DNA from: Lichenibacterium minor
GTDB lineage: Bacteria; Pseudomonadota; Alphaproteobacteria; Rhizobiales; Beijerinckiaceae
DNA: 64,000 nt
Assembly: GCF_004137685.1 (NCBI RefSeq)
Contig: NZ_QYBB01000006.1
Coordinates: forward strand, 124,001 to 188,000
Reading direction: 5' to 3'
Shown here one piece after another: positions 15,907 to 27,521 of this stretch. The notes beneath the pieces were generated by a model. The model made no database searches and was not told where the DNA came from. It saw only the letters and a list, made by a program, of their open reading frames with translations. Each line of letters begins with the position of its first letter. The first letter of the stretch is position 1. Made by a program: the position numbers and the translations under genes.

Positions 15907-18681
15907 TCAGCCTTCCCGCACCAGCACCACGGCCGGGATCGCCTCGAACAACCGTGCGGCGGCGACATCGCCGCCGAAGGTCCGACCCGTGAGGGCATCG
16001 GTCCAGCGGCCTTCGGGGAGCGCCAGCGCGGTTTCGCCGTCGAAGCCCGCCGTTTCGCGCCGGCCGGGGAAGCGCGCCACCGCGACGACGACCTCGTCCC
16101 CGCCCGCCTGGCGCCGGAAGGCGCACACGGCGTCCGCGTCCGCGCCGCGCGCCGCGAGCGCCTCGTAGCTGCCGTCCGCGAACAACGCCGCATGGTCGCC
16201 CCGCAGCGCCAGCAGCGCCGTCGTCAGGGCCAGCTTCAGCCGGCCGTCGCGCCAGGACCCGGCATAGGCGGCGATCGCGTCGGCGCGGTCGAGCGCCATG
16301 TCGGCCTTCACGGCATCGAGCGCCGCGGCGCGCCCCGCGAAGTCGACCGGGCGCCGGTTGTCCGGGTCCACCATTGAGAAGTCCCACAGCTCGCAACCCT
16401 GGTAGATGTCGGGCATGCCGGGGATCGTCAGCTTGAGCACGGTCTGCACCACGCTGTTCAGGGCGCCGAGCTTCGCCACCCGCCGCATGAACGGCAGTGC
16501 CGCGGACCAGAAGGCCTCCGAACGTTCCCCCGTCAGCATGCGGTCGACGAAGGCGAGCGTCGCGCCCTCGTAGGTCTCGTTCGGGTCCGCCCAGGTCGTG
16601 TGGACCTTGGCTTCGCGCAGCGCCTTCGTGGTCGCGCCCTTGATGCGCTCCGCGAAGGTGGCGACCGCGTCGGCATCGCGGGTTTCCCCCAGGAGCTCGA
16701 TCGGGCAGGTGCCCACGACGAGCTGAAGCAGAGCGTATTCGTCGTTGCGGTCGGGCTGGCGGTCCGGGTCGGCGTCGGCGGGCGCGGGGCTGAGCAGCTT
16801 GCCCCAGGCGATGGCGGCCTCGGCCCACGCGTCGGGCAGTTCGGACAGGGCGGCCAGCCGGGCGCGCGTGTCCTCGCCCCGCTTGGTGTCGTGCGTGGAG
16901 GTGGTGACCATGGAATGCGGCCAGTGTTCGGCCCGCTCGGCATTGGCGTCGTGGAAGGCCTGGAGCGGCCGGCCGAAGGTCGTCGGGTGCCCGCCGACCT
17001 CGTTCAGCGCGATGAAGCGGTTGAAGCGGTAGAAGGCCGTGTCCTCGAGCCCCTTGGCGGTGACGGGGCCGGTGTATTGCTGGAACCGCATGGCGGCATG
17101 CAGGACGGCGTTGCGCGACAGCCCGCTCTTCGGTCCGGCGACGAGGTCGCCGGTGAGCAGGTCGTAGAGGAAGGTGAAGACCGAGCCGTCGATGGCCGTT
17201 TCGGAGCGACGCGCCGCCGCGATGGCGGCGTCGAGCGACTGCCGGTCGGCCTCGGTCGGCGTGCCGGAGAAGTCGAGGTAGCTGCGGTAGACGGGGAAGT
17301 TCGCCACCACCTCGCGCAGGGCACGGCGGATGAGGTTGCGGGTGAAGTCGGACGTTTTCGGGTTGAAGCGGGCCACGCGGGTGATCTCGCGGGCGAGACT
17401 GTTCAGCTCGGAGGACATCTCGTTGTCCATGATGAGCTTCTTGCAGGACTTCAGGGTCTTCGAGAACACCTCGAGCTCGCCGGTGAAATCGGCGTAGACC
17501 CGGCTGAAGGACGCCTCGCTGGCGGGGTCGACCATCAGTTCCAGGAGCTGGTTCGTCACCTCGTAGCCGGTGGTGCCGTCGACCGGCCAGTCCGGGCACA
17601 GCGGCTCGCCGGGGCCGAGGATCTTCTCGACGACGAGGTAGGGCGCCTGGCCCTGGCGGTTGGGCGCCCGGGCGCGTAGGCGCTCGAGGTAGCCCTTGGG
17701 GTCGAGCAGGCCGTCGATGTGGTCGATGCGCAGACCGTCGATCGTGCCGTCGCGCAGCATGGTGGCGACGAGGCGATGCGCGTGGTCGAACACCGCGGGC
17801 AGCTCCATGCGCAGCCCGGCGAGGTCGTTGATGTTGAAAAAGCGGCGGTAGTTGATGTCGTCGGCCGCGGTGCGGAACTGCGCGGCGCGCCAGAACTGCT
17901 TGCGGACCAGCGCGTCGAGCCGGCCCCAGCTCCTGGCGTCCCCTTCCGTGCCGTTGAGCTTGGCCACGGCGGCCTCGATGGCCTCGCCCACCTCGGGCCG
18001 CTCGCGCACGAGCTCGACGAGGTCGGCCTTCAGGCTTTCGGCCCGGCGCAGCACCTGCGGGCGCCACGCGGGCAGGCCCGAGAAGCCGTCGCCGACGTGG
18101 TCGAGGGTTTCGTCGTCGTCGCCGAGGATCTGACCGTAGTGCACGGGGCAGATCGGCAGCATGTGGGTGTCGTAGGCCCAGACCGCGAAGGAGCCGGTCT
18201 TGGCATCGAACTTCAGGCGCAGCCGGCCCGCGGCGAGCTCGGTGCCGTATTGGCCGCCCAGGATGGGCACGAGCAGCTTGTCGTGGAGGTAGGCCTGGTC
18301 GGAGTCCCAGTCGATGTCGAACCAGCCCGCGAAGGCGGAGTCGGGCCCCCATTCCAGCACGTCGAGCCAGAACGGGTTGTCGGCGCCGCCGACGCCCATG
18401 TGGTTCGGCACGAAGTCGAGCACCTGCTTCAGCCCCGCCGCCTTCAGCGCCGCCGACATGCGGGCGAAGCCCCCCGCGCCGCCGAGCTCGGGGTTGAACA
18501 CGTTGTGGTCGGTGATGTCGTAGCCGTGGGTCGAGCCGGGCCGCGCCTTCAGGTAGGGCGAAGCGTAGAGGTGGCTGACGCCCAGCTTCGCCAGGTAGGG
18601 GGCGAGGGCGGCCGCCGCGTCGAAGCCGAAGTCGGGGGTGAACTGGAGGCGATAGGTGGCGCGGGGCGTCACGGGCTTCAT
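15907..18681 (-). CDS. treY: Malto-oligosyltrehalose synthase
   Basis: A GH13 enzyme that isomerises the reducing-end alpha-1,4 bond of maltodextrins to alpha,alpha-1,1, giving maltooligosyl-trehalose. At 924 residues it has the length of the family. The N-terminal 'PRATYRLQFTPDFGFDAAAALAPYLAKLGVSHLYASP' region and 'GSTHGYDITDHN' are diagnostic of TreY; 'DGLRIDHIDGL' holds the nucleophile Asp, and 'VVEKILGPGEPL' and 'GTTGYEV' are family-specific. It is the last gene of a glgX-treZ-treY set on this strand, 85 bp after treZ with a hairpin between them. Its product is the substrate of TreZ. Confidence 0.96.
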   Translation of the reverse strand: MKPVTPRATYRLQFTPDFGFDAAAALAPYLAKLGVSHLYASPYLKARPGSTHGYDITDHNVFNPELGGAGGFARMSAALKAAGLKQVLDFVPNHMGVGGADNPFWLDVLEWGPDSAFAGWFDIDWDSDQAYLHDKLLVPILGGQYGTELAAGRLRLKFDAKTGSFAVWAYDTHMLPICPVHYGQILGDDDETLDHVGDGFSGLPAWRPQVLRRAESLKADLVELVRERPEVGEAIEAAVAKLNGTEGDARSWGRLDALVRKQFWRAAQFRTAADDINYRRFFNINDLAGLRMELPAVFDHAHRLVATMLRDGTIDGLRIDHIDGLLDPKGYLERLRARAPNRQGQAPYLVVEKILGPGEPLCPDWPVDGTTGYEVTNQLLELMVDPASEASFSRVYADFTGELEVFSKTLKSCKKLIMDNEMSSELNSLAREITRVARFNPKTSDFTRNLIRRALREVVANFPVYRSYLDFSGTPTEADRQSLDAAIAAARRSETAIDGSVFTFLYDLLTGDLVAGPKSGLSRNAVLHAAMRFQQYTGPVTAKGLEDTAFYRFNRFIALNEVGGHPTTFGRPLQAFHDANAERAEHWPHSMVTTSTHDTKRGEDTRARLAALSELPDAWAEAAIAWGKLLSPAPADADPDRQPDRNDEYALLQLVVGTCPIELLGETRDADAVATFAERIKGATTKALREAKVHTTWADPNETYEGATLAFVDRMLTGERSEAFWSAALPFMRRVAKLGALNSVVQTVLKLTIPGMPDIYQGCELWDFSMVDPDNRRPVDFAGRAAALDAVKADMALDRADAIAAYAGSWRDGRLKLALTTALLALRGDHAALFADGSYEALAARGADADAVCAFRRQAGGDEVVVAVARFPGRRETAGFDGETALALPEGRWTDALTGRTFGGDVAAARLFEAIPAVVLVREG

Positions 18682-18708
18682 CCTGGCTGAAATGTCGGAC
18701 CGTAAAGG

Positions 18709-18732
18709 CCTGAACCCCGCTTCGGGTTCAGG
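18709..18732 (-). terminator. Hairpin between treZ and treY
   Basis: CCTGAACCC (18709-18717) and GGGTTCAGG (18724-18732) form a perfect 9-bp stem with a 6-base loop in the gap after the treZ stop. On the minus strand only a weak CTTTAC follows. It may be a partial terminator or a processing/stability element that sets treZ:treY ratios. Confidence 0.45.
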
Positions 18733-18766
18733 GGCCGGCGTCGCGCCGTCGCCGATTCAGGCGTTT

Positions 18767-20545
18767 TCAAACGCCGTCGTGGACGGACCAGCGCACGGTC
18801 CAAGGATCGAGCCGCCCGCCCGCGACCTCGCCTTCGCGCCAGATCTCGCGTCCGGCGACGTCGGCGAACCCGCCCTGCGGGTCGGCCTTGAGGTTGGCGT
18901 CGAGCCGCAGTTCGGCGCCGTCCTCCGTGCGCCAGCGCACCGTCACGGCACCCCGGCCGAGGATCTCGTAGGCCCCCGCATGCGCGCCCATGCGCGCCAC
19001 GAGCGGGGTCACCTCGGCCAGGCGTCGTGCCAGGAGGCTCCGCGTGCGGGCGAGGGCGCCGGGGTCCACGGCATTCCAATCGAGCTTGGCGGCCAGGAAG
19101 GTGGACGCCGCGGTCGGGTCCGGGATGCGGTCGCGCGCGGCCTCGTCGCGGAACGCCGGGAAGTGCTTGAACTCTTCGCGCCGCCCGTTCCGGATGGCGT
19201 CCGCGAGGTCGCCCGAGAAGTCGCAGAAGAAGGGGAAGGGCGTCGCGGCGCCCCATTCCTCGCCCATGAACAGCATCGGAACCTGGGGCAGCAGCAGGCA
19301 CACCGCCGACACGGCCTTGACGGCCTCCGGCGGTGAGAAGGCGTTGAGCCGGTCGCCGAAGGCGCGGTTGCCGATCTGGTCGTGGTTCTGGACGAAGCTC
19401 ACGAAGGCGGTGGGCGGCAACTCGCCCGAGGGCTCGCCGCGCGGGCTGCCGCGGAAGCTCATCACCTGTCCCTGGAACGCGAAGCCCTGCGCGAGCGCGC
19501 GGCCGAGCTTGTCGGTGTCGCCGACGTAGTCGCCGTAATAGGAATCGCCTTCGCCCGAAGCCGCGACGTGGAGCACGTGGTGGACGTCGTCGTTCCACTG
19601 CGCCGTGTAGCGCTCCGCGCGGCCGTCGTCGGAGCGGAGCAGGCGGCTCGCCGCGTTCTCCTCGTTCTCCAGGACGAGGTGGAGCGGCCGGTTCAGCGTC
19701 GCGTGGCGGGCCCTGACCGAAAGCTCGTGCAGGAGGTGGGGCGTGGTGTCGTCGATGATGGCGTGGACGGCGTCGAGCCGCAGGCCGTCGAGGTGGTATT
19801 CCTCGATCCAGTAGAGCGCGTTGTGGATGGCGAAGTCGCGAACCGGGCGGCTGTGCTCGCCGTCGTAGTTCACCGCGATGCCCCAGGGCGTGTGGTGGCG
19901 CTCGGTGAAGAAGCCCGGGGCGTAGAGCGACAGGTAGTTCCCGTCCGGCCCGAAGTGGTTGTAGACGACGTCCAGGATGACCGAGATGCCGCGCGCGTGC
20001 GCGGCCTCGACGAAGGCCTTGAAGTCCTCGGGGCGGCCGTAGGCGGCGTCGGGCGCGTAGGGCAGCACGCCGTCGTAGCCCCAGTTGCGCGCGCCCGGGA
20101 AGTCGCCGACCGGCATCACTTCGACGGCGTTGACGCCGACCGACACGAGGTGGTCGAGCCTGTCGATGGCTGAGCGGAACGTGCCCTCGGGGGTGAAGGT
20201 GCCGATGTGGAGCTCGTAGAGCACCGCTTCGTGCCAGGGCCGGCCCGCCCAGGCCTCGTCGCGCCAGCGATACTCCGTGGGGTCGATCACCTCGCTCGGG
20301 CCATGCACGTCGGCCGGCTGGAAACGCGACGCGGGGTCCGGCACCATGAGCCCGTCGGGCAGGCGGAAACGGTACAGCGTGCCGGGCTCCGCATCGCGCA
20401 CCACGCGCTCGCGCCACCCGTGGCCGATGTCCTCCATCGGCAGCGGATCGCGGCCCTCGATGACGAGGTCGATGCTGGTGTGGGCGGGGGCCCAGAGGCG
20501 GAAACGGGTGCCGATGTGGGCAGCCCATTGGGCGCCGTGCGGCAT
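18767..20545 (-). CDS. treZ: Malto-oligosyltrehalose trehalohydrolase
   Basis: A GH13 enzyme that releases trehalose from maltooligosyl-trehalose made by TreY. With the start at ATG 20543-20545 (MPHGAQWAAHIGTRFRLWAPA) the protein has 592 residues, normal for TreZ; an in-frame start at 20671 would add 42 unconserved residues. It has the N-terminal carbohydrate-binding/isoamylase N domain, then the barrel with 'VILDVVYNHFGPDGNYL', the nucleophile in 'DGLRLDAVHAI', the acid Glu in 'LVLENEENAA' and 'FVQNHDQIGNRAFGDRL'. It lies between glgX (194 bp upstream) and treY. Together the three convert glycogen to trehalose, a compatible solute. Confidence 0.95.
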   Translation of the reverse strand: MPHGAQWAAHIGTRFRLWAPAHTSIDLVIEGRDPLPMEDIGHGWRERVVRDAEPGTLYRFRLPDGLMVPDPASRFQPADVHGPSEVIDPTEYRWRDEAWAGRPWHEAVLYELHIGTFTPEGTFRSAIDRLDHLVSVGVNAVEVMPVGDFPGARNWGYDGVLPYAPDAAYGRPEDFKAFVEAAHARGISVILDVVYNHFGPDGNYLSLYAPGFFTERHHTPWGIAVNYDGEHSRPVRDFAIHNALYWIEEYHLDGLRLDAVHAIIDDTTPHLLHELSVRARHATLNRPLHLVLENEENAASRLLRSDDGRAERYTAQWNDDVHHVLHVAASGEGDSYYGDYVGDTDKLGRALAQGFAFQGQVMSFRGSPRGEPSGELPPTAFVSFVQNHDQIGNRAFGDRLNAFSPPEAVKAVSAVCLLLPQVPMLFMGEEWGAATPFPFFCDFSGDLADAIRNGRREEFKHFPAFRDEAARDRIPDPTAASTFLAAKLDWNAVDPGALARTRSLLARRLAEVTPLVARMGAHAGAYEILGRGAVTVRWRTEDGAELRLDANLKADPQGGFADVAGREIWREGEVAGGRLDPWTVRWSVHDGV

Positions 20546-20739
20546 CGCATGGGCGCGGTAGGTTTCGGTCAAGGGTCGATGGCCTTCGTGAAGGTGGCCC
20601 CCGACCCGATGGGGTCGGAAGCGTCGTGCTGCCGGAGCGTGGTGCGCGTTCGCGCTTGGATCTGAATGCACAGTGACTATGGGGGTCGCGGCGCCGAATG
20701 CCGCCGCGACCCGGTGCCTCAGGCGCCGGCCGGGACCCG

Positions 20740-22920
<2,181 letters not shown>

Positions 22921-23070
22921 GTCGCGTCCTTGAGGGCGGCCGAGCGCCCGCTATGGCTCAGCTTCAGCCGTCCGATCGCCTTAGAACGGTCGAAATCGGA
23001 TTTGGTGCCATGTCGAGGGCCATGACGCGTCGCCGCAACCCGGGCGACGCGGGGCATGGTGAACGCGAAA

Positions 23071-23092
23071 CCGCCCGGCGCGAGCCGGGCGG
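23071..23092 (-). terminator. Rho-independent terminator after the repeat-protein gene
   Basis: CCGCCCGGC (23071-23079) pairs perfectly with GCCGGGCGG (23084-23092) around a GCGA-type tetraloop. Read on the minus strand the stem is followed by TTTCGCG, a short T-run. It lies 25 bases after the stop of the 23117-26299 gene and before glgX, so it probably separates the two. Confidence 0.65.
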
Positions 23093-23116
23093 CCTCATGC
23101 CGCTATTGCGGGGCGA

Positions 23117-26100
23117 TCAGGCGTGGAAGGTGAAGTCCGACGGGTTCGCCTTCAGTTCCGCCTTCGTCACCCCCGTGAGCCTGATGGCGTCGCCCGACGT
23201 CGGATCGACGATCACGGCGCCGCCGGCCGTGTTGTGGGTGGCGCTCAGCACCGCGGCGAGATCGGCGAAATCCGCCGACGGAAGGCTGATGGTGTCGTGA
23301 TCCGCGCCGTTGGCGCGGAACAGGTTGATCGTGTCGAGGCCGTGGCCGGGATTGAACACGAAGGTGTTGTCCGGGGCGCCGCCGTTGTTGAACGTGTCGA
23401 AGAAGTGGGACTGGAAGCTTTGGCCGGACGCTTCGACCTGGACGGTGCTGGATCCGCCGCGATGGAAGTTCGTCGTGCCGATGATGGCGCTGCCGTCCGG
23501 GTTGTACAGCACCTCCTGCGCCACCTTGCCGGTGCCGGCGAGGCCGCCTTCCAGCGAAAAGGGCGCCTGGACCGACGTCGTGGCGCCGACGGCGTCCGTT
23601 TCCGTCGCGGTGATGAAGCCCTGCAGGTGCGGCCCGACCCGGTCCGTGAAGCTGTAGCTCCCGTCGGCTGCGACCATGGCGGTGCCGAGCACCGTCGCGG
23701 CGCCACCGTCGACCACGGCCGAGATGGAAACCCCGGTCACACCCGAAGCGCTCGCCACATGGCCCGTGACGGTGAACCGACCCCTGCCATCGAAGGCGGC
23801 CGACGGGTCGATCGAGACGACGTCGCCCCCGGCCGCCCCCGTGCCCCGGGCGACGGCGCTGCCGGGCGGCAGGACCGTCGTGGTCGTCGCGCCGAGGGGC
23901 GTCGTGGTGGTGACCGTCGTCCCGCCGGCCGTGGGATCGACCGTCACCGTGGTGCCGCCGGCAGAGATCGTTCCCGCCGGGTCGTTTCCGGTGGTGCCGT
24001 TGCCCGCCCCGCCGAAGGGGACCCCGGTGCCGCCGGTTCCGGTGCCGCCCGTGACGGTGCCGGGACCCGAGCCCGTGCCGGTCCCCGCTCCGGTTCCCGT
24101 GCCGCCCGCACCGGAACCCGTTCCGGTGCCGGTGCCGGTGCCGGTGCCGGTGCCGCCCGTTCCCGTTCCCGTTCCCGTGCCGCCAGTGCCCGTGCCGCCC
24201 GTCCCCGTGCCGCCCGTCCCTGTGCCGCCGGTGCCGGTGCCGCCGGTGCCGGTTCCGACCGTGATGGTGGTGCCACCGGTGCCATCGCCGCCCAACGTCA
24301 GTCCCACGGTGAGAGGATCGAGGCCGGCCGCCAGTTGGACCGGGATGACCGTGCTGACCATACCTGCCGTCGTGACGTTCAGCGCTTGTTGGGTGGGGTC
24401 GTAGGCGACCGTTGCGCCCGCACCCAGGACGCCGAGGTCGAGCGTGTCGTCCGCGCCCAGGTTGGTGATCGCGCCCAGGAAACCCGCCGGATCGCCCAGC
24501 GTGAGCTTGGCGGCCTGCCCCCCGAGGTCGACCGTGACGCCTGCCGCCACGGGTCCGCCGAGCGTCAGCGATGCGCCGTCGCCCAGCGTCACCGTGCCCG
24601 GCGCGGTGATGGCCCCAGCGACGGCGACGACCGCGCCGCTGTCGAGGACGGTCGTGTCGAATCCGGTGATCGTGGTGCCGAGATCGTTCAGCGCCGTCGT
24701 GCCGACGCCCGCCGCGATCTCCAGCGTGTTGCCCTGGCCGGCCGCCTGGGCGATCCCGTTCAGGACCGCGCTGGGGTCGAGAACGAGCCTGCTGCCGCCG
24801 GTGCCGCCGAGGCTGACGGCGACGCCGCCCGCAGCGCCCGTGGCATCGCTGCCGCTGATCGTGCCGGAGTCGACGACCACGCCTCCGCCGATCAGGTTCA
24901 CGCCGATCCCATCGGCACCCGTGGCCGAGATGGTGCCGAGGTTGGACACCGTGCCGGTCGTCGCCATTCTCACGCCGTCGACCGCGCCGGCGATCGTGCC
25001 GCCGAGGTCGTTCGCCAGTGTGCCGCCCGTCAGGGCGATGCCGCTCGCGGCCTGGCCCGTCACCGAGCCGGCGTTGGTGATCGCCGCATCGCCGGTGCCG
25101 AGGATGCCGTTCACCGTGCCCGTGATGGCGCCGGTGGCCTCGTTGATAAGGGTGCCGGACGCGGTCGACACGCCGTCGCCCGCGGTGGCCAGCACCGAGC
25201 CGGCGTTGGTGATCGCCGCATCGCCGTTGCCGAGGATGCCGTTCACCGTGCCCGTGATGGCCCCGGTGGCCTCGTTGATAAGGGTGCCGGACGCGGTCGA
25301 CACGCCGTCGCCCGCGGTGGCCAGCACCGTGCCGGCGTTGTCGATCGTGCCGGCGCCGGTATTGAGCACCCCGTCGACCGCGCCGGTGATGGTGGCGCCC
25401 GCCGCGTTGGCGAGGTCGCCGCCCGTCAGGGCGACGCCGCTCGCGGCTTGGCCCGTCACGGAGCCGGCGTTGGTGATCGCCGCATCGCCGTTGCCGAGGA
25501 TGCCGTTCACCGCGCCCGTGATGGTGCCGCCGGCCTCGTTGGTGAGGGTGCCGGCCGCGGTCGACACGCCGTCGCCCGCGGTGGCCAGCACCGTGCCGGC
25601 GTTGTCGATCGTGCCGGCACCGGTGCTGAGCACCCCGTCGACCGCGCCGCTGATCGTGCCCCCCAGGTCGTTCTCCAGGGTGCCGGCCGCGAGGGTCACG
25701 CCGGCCCCGGTCGTCCCCGAGATCGATCCGGCATTGGTGACGGCCGCCGTGCCGAGGACGTCGAGCCCGTCGAGCGTGCCCTGGATGATGGAGGAGGCCG
25801 CCGCGTTCTGGACCGTGCCGGTGCCGATGGTCGCGCCGATGCCGGCGTCCCCCGTCGCCGCGATCGTCCCGCCGTTGGTCAGCGCGCCGGCGTCCAGCAC
25901 GACGCCGATGCCCCCCTGGCCGCTCGCCGAAACCGTACCCGCGTTGGACACCGTCGAGTTTTGGCCCGAACCGGTGTTGGCCACGTCGATGCCCGCCGCC
26001 ACGCCGGTGACGGCGGCTGCCGCCCCGTTGGTGACCGTGCCGCCGAGCGTGAGGTCGATGCCGACATTGCCCCCGACGGTGCCGAGATTGGTGACGGTCG

Positions 26101-26299
26101 CGGCCGGCAACGTCGCCTTGACGCCATCGCCCACGACCGAGCCGAGGATCCCACCCAGGACGGATGGCAGCGTGCCGTCGAGCGTGACCCCTGCCTCGAC
26201 AGTCAACGGATTCGTCGATGTGGACGAGTCCACGACTCCGCCAATGATGCCGGTCGTGTTGGTGGGGCCGATAAGGGTTCTGGTGATGTCCAATGCCAT
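23117..26299 (-). CDS. Large beta-solenoid repeat protein, candidate type I secretion substrate
   Basis: A 1060-residue Gly/Ala/Thr/Val-rich protein with hardly any Cys. Residues about 60-630 are short solenoid-type repeats ('[17 protein letters not shown]', 'AAITNAGSV', '[14 protein letters not shown]') as in autotransporter passengers and adhesins. A Gly-Thr low-complexity linker follows (about 676-764), then a Bap-like Ig-type domain ('[20 protein letters not shown]') and a C-terminus '[15 protein letters not shown]...[14 protein letters not shown]' like the terminal region of RTX/type I secreted proteins. There is no signal peptide and no outer-membrane barrel. ATG 26297-26299 is preceded by GTGGAG; a longer frame to 26794 is non-conserved. 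Surface adhesin or biofilm matrix role is inferred. Confidence 0.8.
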   Translation of the reverse strand: MALDITRTLIGPTNTTGIIGGVVDSSTSTNPLTVEAGVTLDGTLPSVLGGILGSVVGDGVKATLPAATVTNLGTVGGNVGIDLTLGGTVTNGAAAAVTGVAAGIDVANTGSGQNSTVSNAGTVSASGQGGIGVVLDAGALTNGGTIAATGDAGIGATIGTGTVQNAAASSIIQGTLDGLDVLGTAAVTNAGSISGTTGAGVTLAAGTLENDLGGTISGAVDGVLSTGAGTIDNAGTVLATAGDGVSTAAGTLTNEAGGTITGAVNGILGNGDAAITNAGSVTGQAASGVALTGGDLANAAGATITGAVDGVLNTGAGTIDNAGTVLATAGDGVSTASGTLINEATGAITGTVNGILGNGDAAITNAGSVLATAGDGVSTASGTLINEATGAITGTVNGILGTGDAAITNAGSVTGQAASGIALTGGTLANDLGGTIAGAVDGVRMATTGTVSNLGTISATGADGIGVNLIGGGVVVDSGTISGSDATGAAGGVAVSLGGTGGSRLVLDPSAVLNGIAQAAGQGNTLEIAAGVGTTALNDLGTTITGFDTTVLDSGAVVAVAGAITAPGTVTLGDGASLTLGGPVAAGVTVDLGGQAAKLTLGDPAGFLGAITNLGADDTLDLGVLGAGATVAYDPTQQALNVTTAGMVSTVIPVQLAAGLDPLTVGLTLGGDGTGGTTITVGTGTGGTGTGGTGTGGTGTGGTGTGGTGTGTGTGGTGTGTGTGTGTGSGAGGTGTGAGTGTGSGPGTVTGGTGTGGTGVPFGGAGNGTTGNDPAGTISAGGTTVTVDPTAGGTTVTTTTPLGATTTTVLPPGSAVARGTGAAGGDVVSIDPSAAFDGRGRFTVTGHVASASGVTGVSISAVVDGGAATVLGTAMVAADGSYSFTDRVGPHLQGFITATETDAVGATTSVQAPFSLEGGLAGTGKVAQEVLYNPDGSAIIGTTNFHRGGSSTVQVEASGQSFQSHFFDTFNNGGAPDNTFVFNPGHGLDTINLFRANGADHDTISLPSADFADLAAVLSATHNTAGGAVIVDPTSGDAIRLTGVTKAELKANPSDFTFHA
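24006..24270. repeat. Low-complexity GT-linker coding repeat
   Basis: Short tandem units of about 6 to 15 bases built on gtgccggt/cccgtgccg encode alternating Gly-Thr residues of the linker in the minus-strand repeat protein. On the opposite strand the same bases read as Pro-Val repeats, which create an artificial open frame there. Such runs are prone to slippage, so copy number may vary between isolates. Confidence 0.85.
25060..25740. repeat. 132-bp tandem repeats within the solenoid protein gene
   Basis: Units recur at exact 132-base spacing: the same tcgccgcatcgccg block begins at 25081, 25213 and 25477, and a related variant lies at 25345 and about 25609. Each unit encodes 44 residues of the form GDGVSTA.GTL.NEA.G.ITG.VNGIL. 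Neighbouring copies at 25081 and 25213 are almost identical, suggesting recent duplication by recombination, whereas others have diverged. Confidence 0.9.
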
Positions 26300-26896
26300 C
26301 GTTTGCTCCACTCGGATCAGCCTCGGAAGAGGCTTGCGGTGGAGGCATGGAAGGCCGTGGTCCTCTAAACGCTGGTAGACCGCAAAATTGAGAGTAAATC
26401 CTGTTTTGGCACAGGATACGTCTGCGATTGTTGCTGGATTTGAACCATGATCAACTTCGTGTCGATCGATTTTTAATGAATATGCAACGCTTGTGGCGCC
26501 CAGGGCGGTCGCGGCGGCGCGATGGCAGAGGGCCCGAGCCGTGGCGCGCCAGCCGATCGGCGGACCCGTCGCGGCCGATGGGTTTTCGGGACTTGAACGG
26601 GGGGCAGGACGGCCCCCCGACGGCGTCGGACCGGTGAGTTTCCAAGCTTCGCCGACGGCAACCGGAGCCCCGTTCAACCCGGGATGCAGCGCGCCGCGCC
26701 CTCGCCGTGGGGAGCGGCGCCGGACCCCTGTCAGGGGGGGAAAGAGGGCGGCCGCGGGGTGCATCGAAGCGCGATCCGACGCGGCGTCGATCACAAATGC
26801 GTGATCGTCGCCGCGCGCGGCATCGTCGGCAACCGCCCCGCCATCCGCCCCGTTGTCGATTTGGGCGGCGGCGGGCGCCGCGATGGGAGGCTGGCG
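26300..26896. other. Divergent intergenic region with AT-rich island
   Basis: About 600 bp separate the minus-strand repeat-protein gene from the plus-strand stress-type gene. The part from about 26375 to 26490 is strikingly AT-rich for this genome (for example 'gattttt aatgaatatg' around 26467), consistent with promoters in both directions. It also contains the inverted repeat listed at 26398-26417. From 26500 to 26896 the sequence is GC-rich and I see no gene I would support. Confidence 0.5.
26398..26417. promoter_or_regulatory. Candidate operator upstream of the repeat-protein gene
   Basis: ATCCTGT (26398-26404) and ACAGGAT (26411-26417) are a perfect 7-bp inverted repeat with a 6-base spacer. 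It lies about 100 bases upstream of the repeat-protein start in the AT-rich part of the divergent region, the expected place for a regulator binding site. The regulator is unknown. Confidence 0.45.
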
Positions 26897-27508
26897 ATGG
26901 CCAGGGATGGATCGGCGACGGTTCGGAGCGCCGTGACGGCCTTTTTCGACGATCGGGCCGCCGCCCAGCAGGCGGTCGACGACCTCGTCGCCGCAAAGGT
27001 GGCGCGCGAGCGCATCACCCTCGTCGAGGGGGGCTCAACCCCGATGGCGGTCGAGCCCGTGCCCACGCGCGACCGAAGCGTCTGGGACACCGTCAAGGAC
27101 CTCTTCATGGCGGACGTGGATCGTCACGCCTACGGCGAGGGCCTGCGCCGCGGCGGCTTCCTCGTTTCGGTGATGCTCGGCGCCGGCGACGCCGCGCGGG
27201 TCGTCGAGGTGCTCGACCGCGAAGGCGCCGTGGACATGGACGCGCGCCAAAGCGACTGGGAGCTCGAAGGCTGGGACCCGGTGCGCGCTTCCGCCGATCT
27301 CGACGCGCTGGCGTCGGCGCCGTCCGCCGCCCCCGTCGACGGCGCCGTCCGGGCCGCCGTGGAGCCGTCAGCCGCGGTCGGGCCCGCGTTCGGCAAGGGC
27401 GAGGCCCCGCGGCCCGGGAGCGGCAGGGTGGTCCGCGATGTGGAGGCCGAGGGCTTGCGGCTGCGCACCTACGTCGAATCCCACGCCCCACCGGACCCGG
27501 CGCGCTGA
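26897..27508 (+). CDS. General stress protein 17M-like domain protein
   Basis: A 203-residue protein whose first part ('[34 protein letters not shown]', residues about 10-45, and '[30 protein letters not shown]', about 85-115) resembles the YflT/heat-induced stress protein domain (PF11181), a small alpha/beta fold. The rest is an Ala/Pro-rich linker and a conserved-looking C-terminal '[17 protein letters not shown]'. ATG 26897 has GGGAGG about 8 bases upstream and rejects the longer frame. Function is unknown; members are often stress-induced. It converges on nth with a 13-bp gap. Confidence 0.7.
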   Translation: MARDGSATVRSAVTAFFDDRAAAQQAVDDLVAAKVARERITLVEGGSTPMAVEPVPTRDRSVWDTVKDLFMADVDRHAYGEGLRRGGFLVSVMLGAGDAARVVEVLDREGAVDMDARQSDWELEGWDPVRASADLDALASAPSAAPVDGAVRAAVEPSAAVGPAFGKGEAPRPGSGRVVRDVEAEGLRLRTYVESHAPPDPAR

Positions 27509-27521
27509 CGGACCGGCGGGT

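Noticed and set aside
25060..25740. Regular direct repeats that could suggest a CRISPR array
   Set aside because: The period is 132 bp, there are no short unique spacers, and all copies lie in one reading frame of a solenoid protein.
23123..26378. Two long plus-strand frames (about 1081 and 644 codons) opposite the repeat protein, one with Pro-Val repeats
   Set aside because: They are mirror images of the repeat-rich minus-strand gene. The Pro-Val runs are the complement of Gly-Thr codons; no start region or ribosome-binding site supports them.
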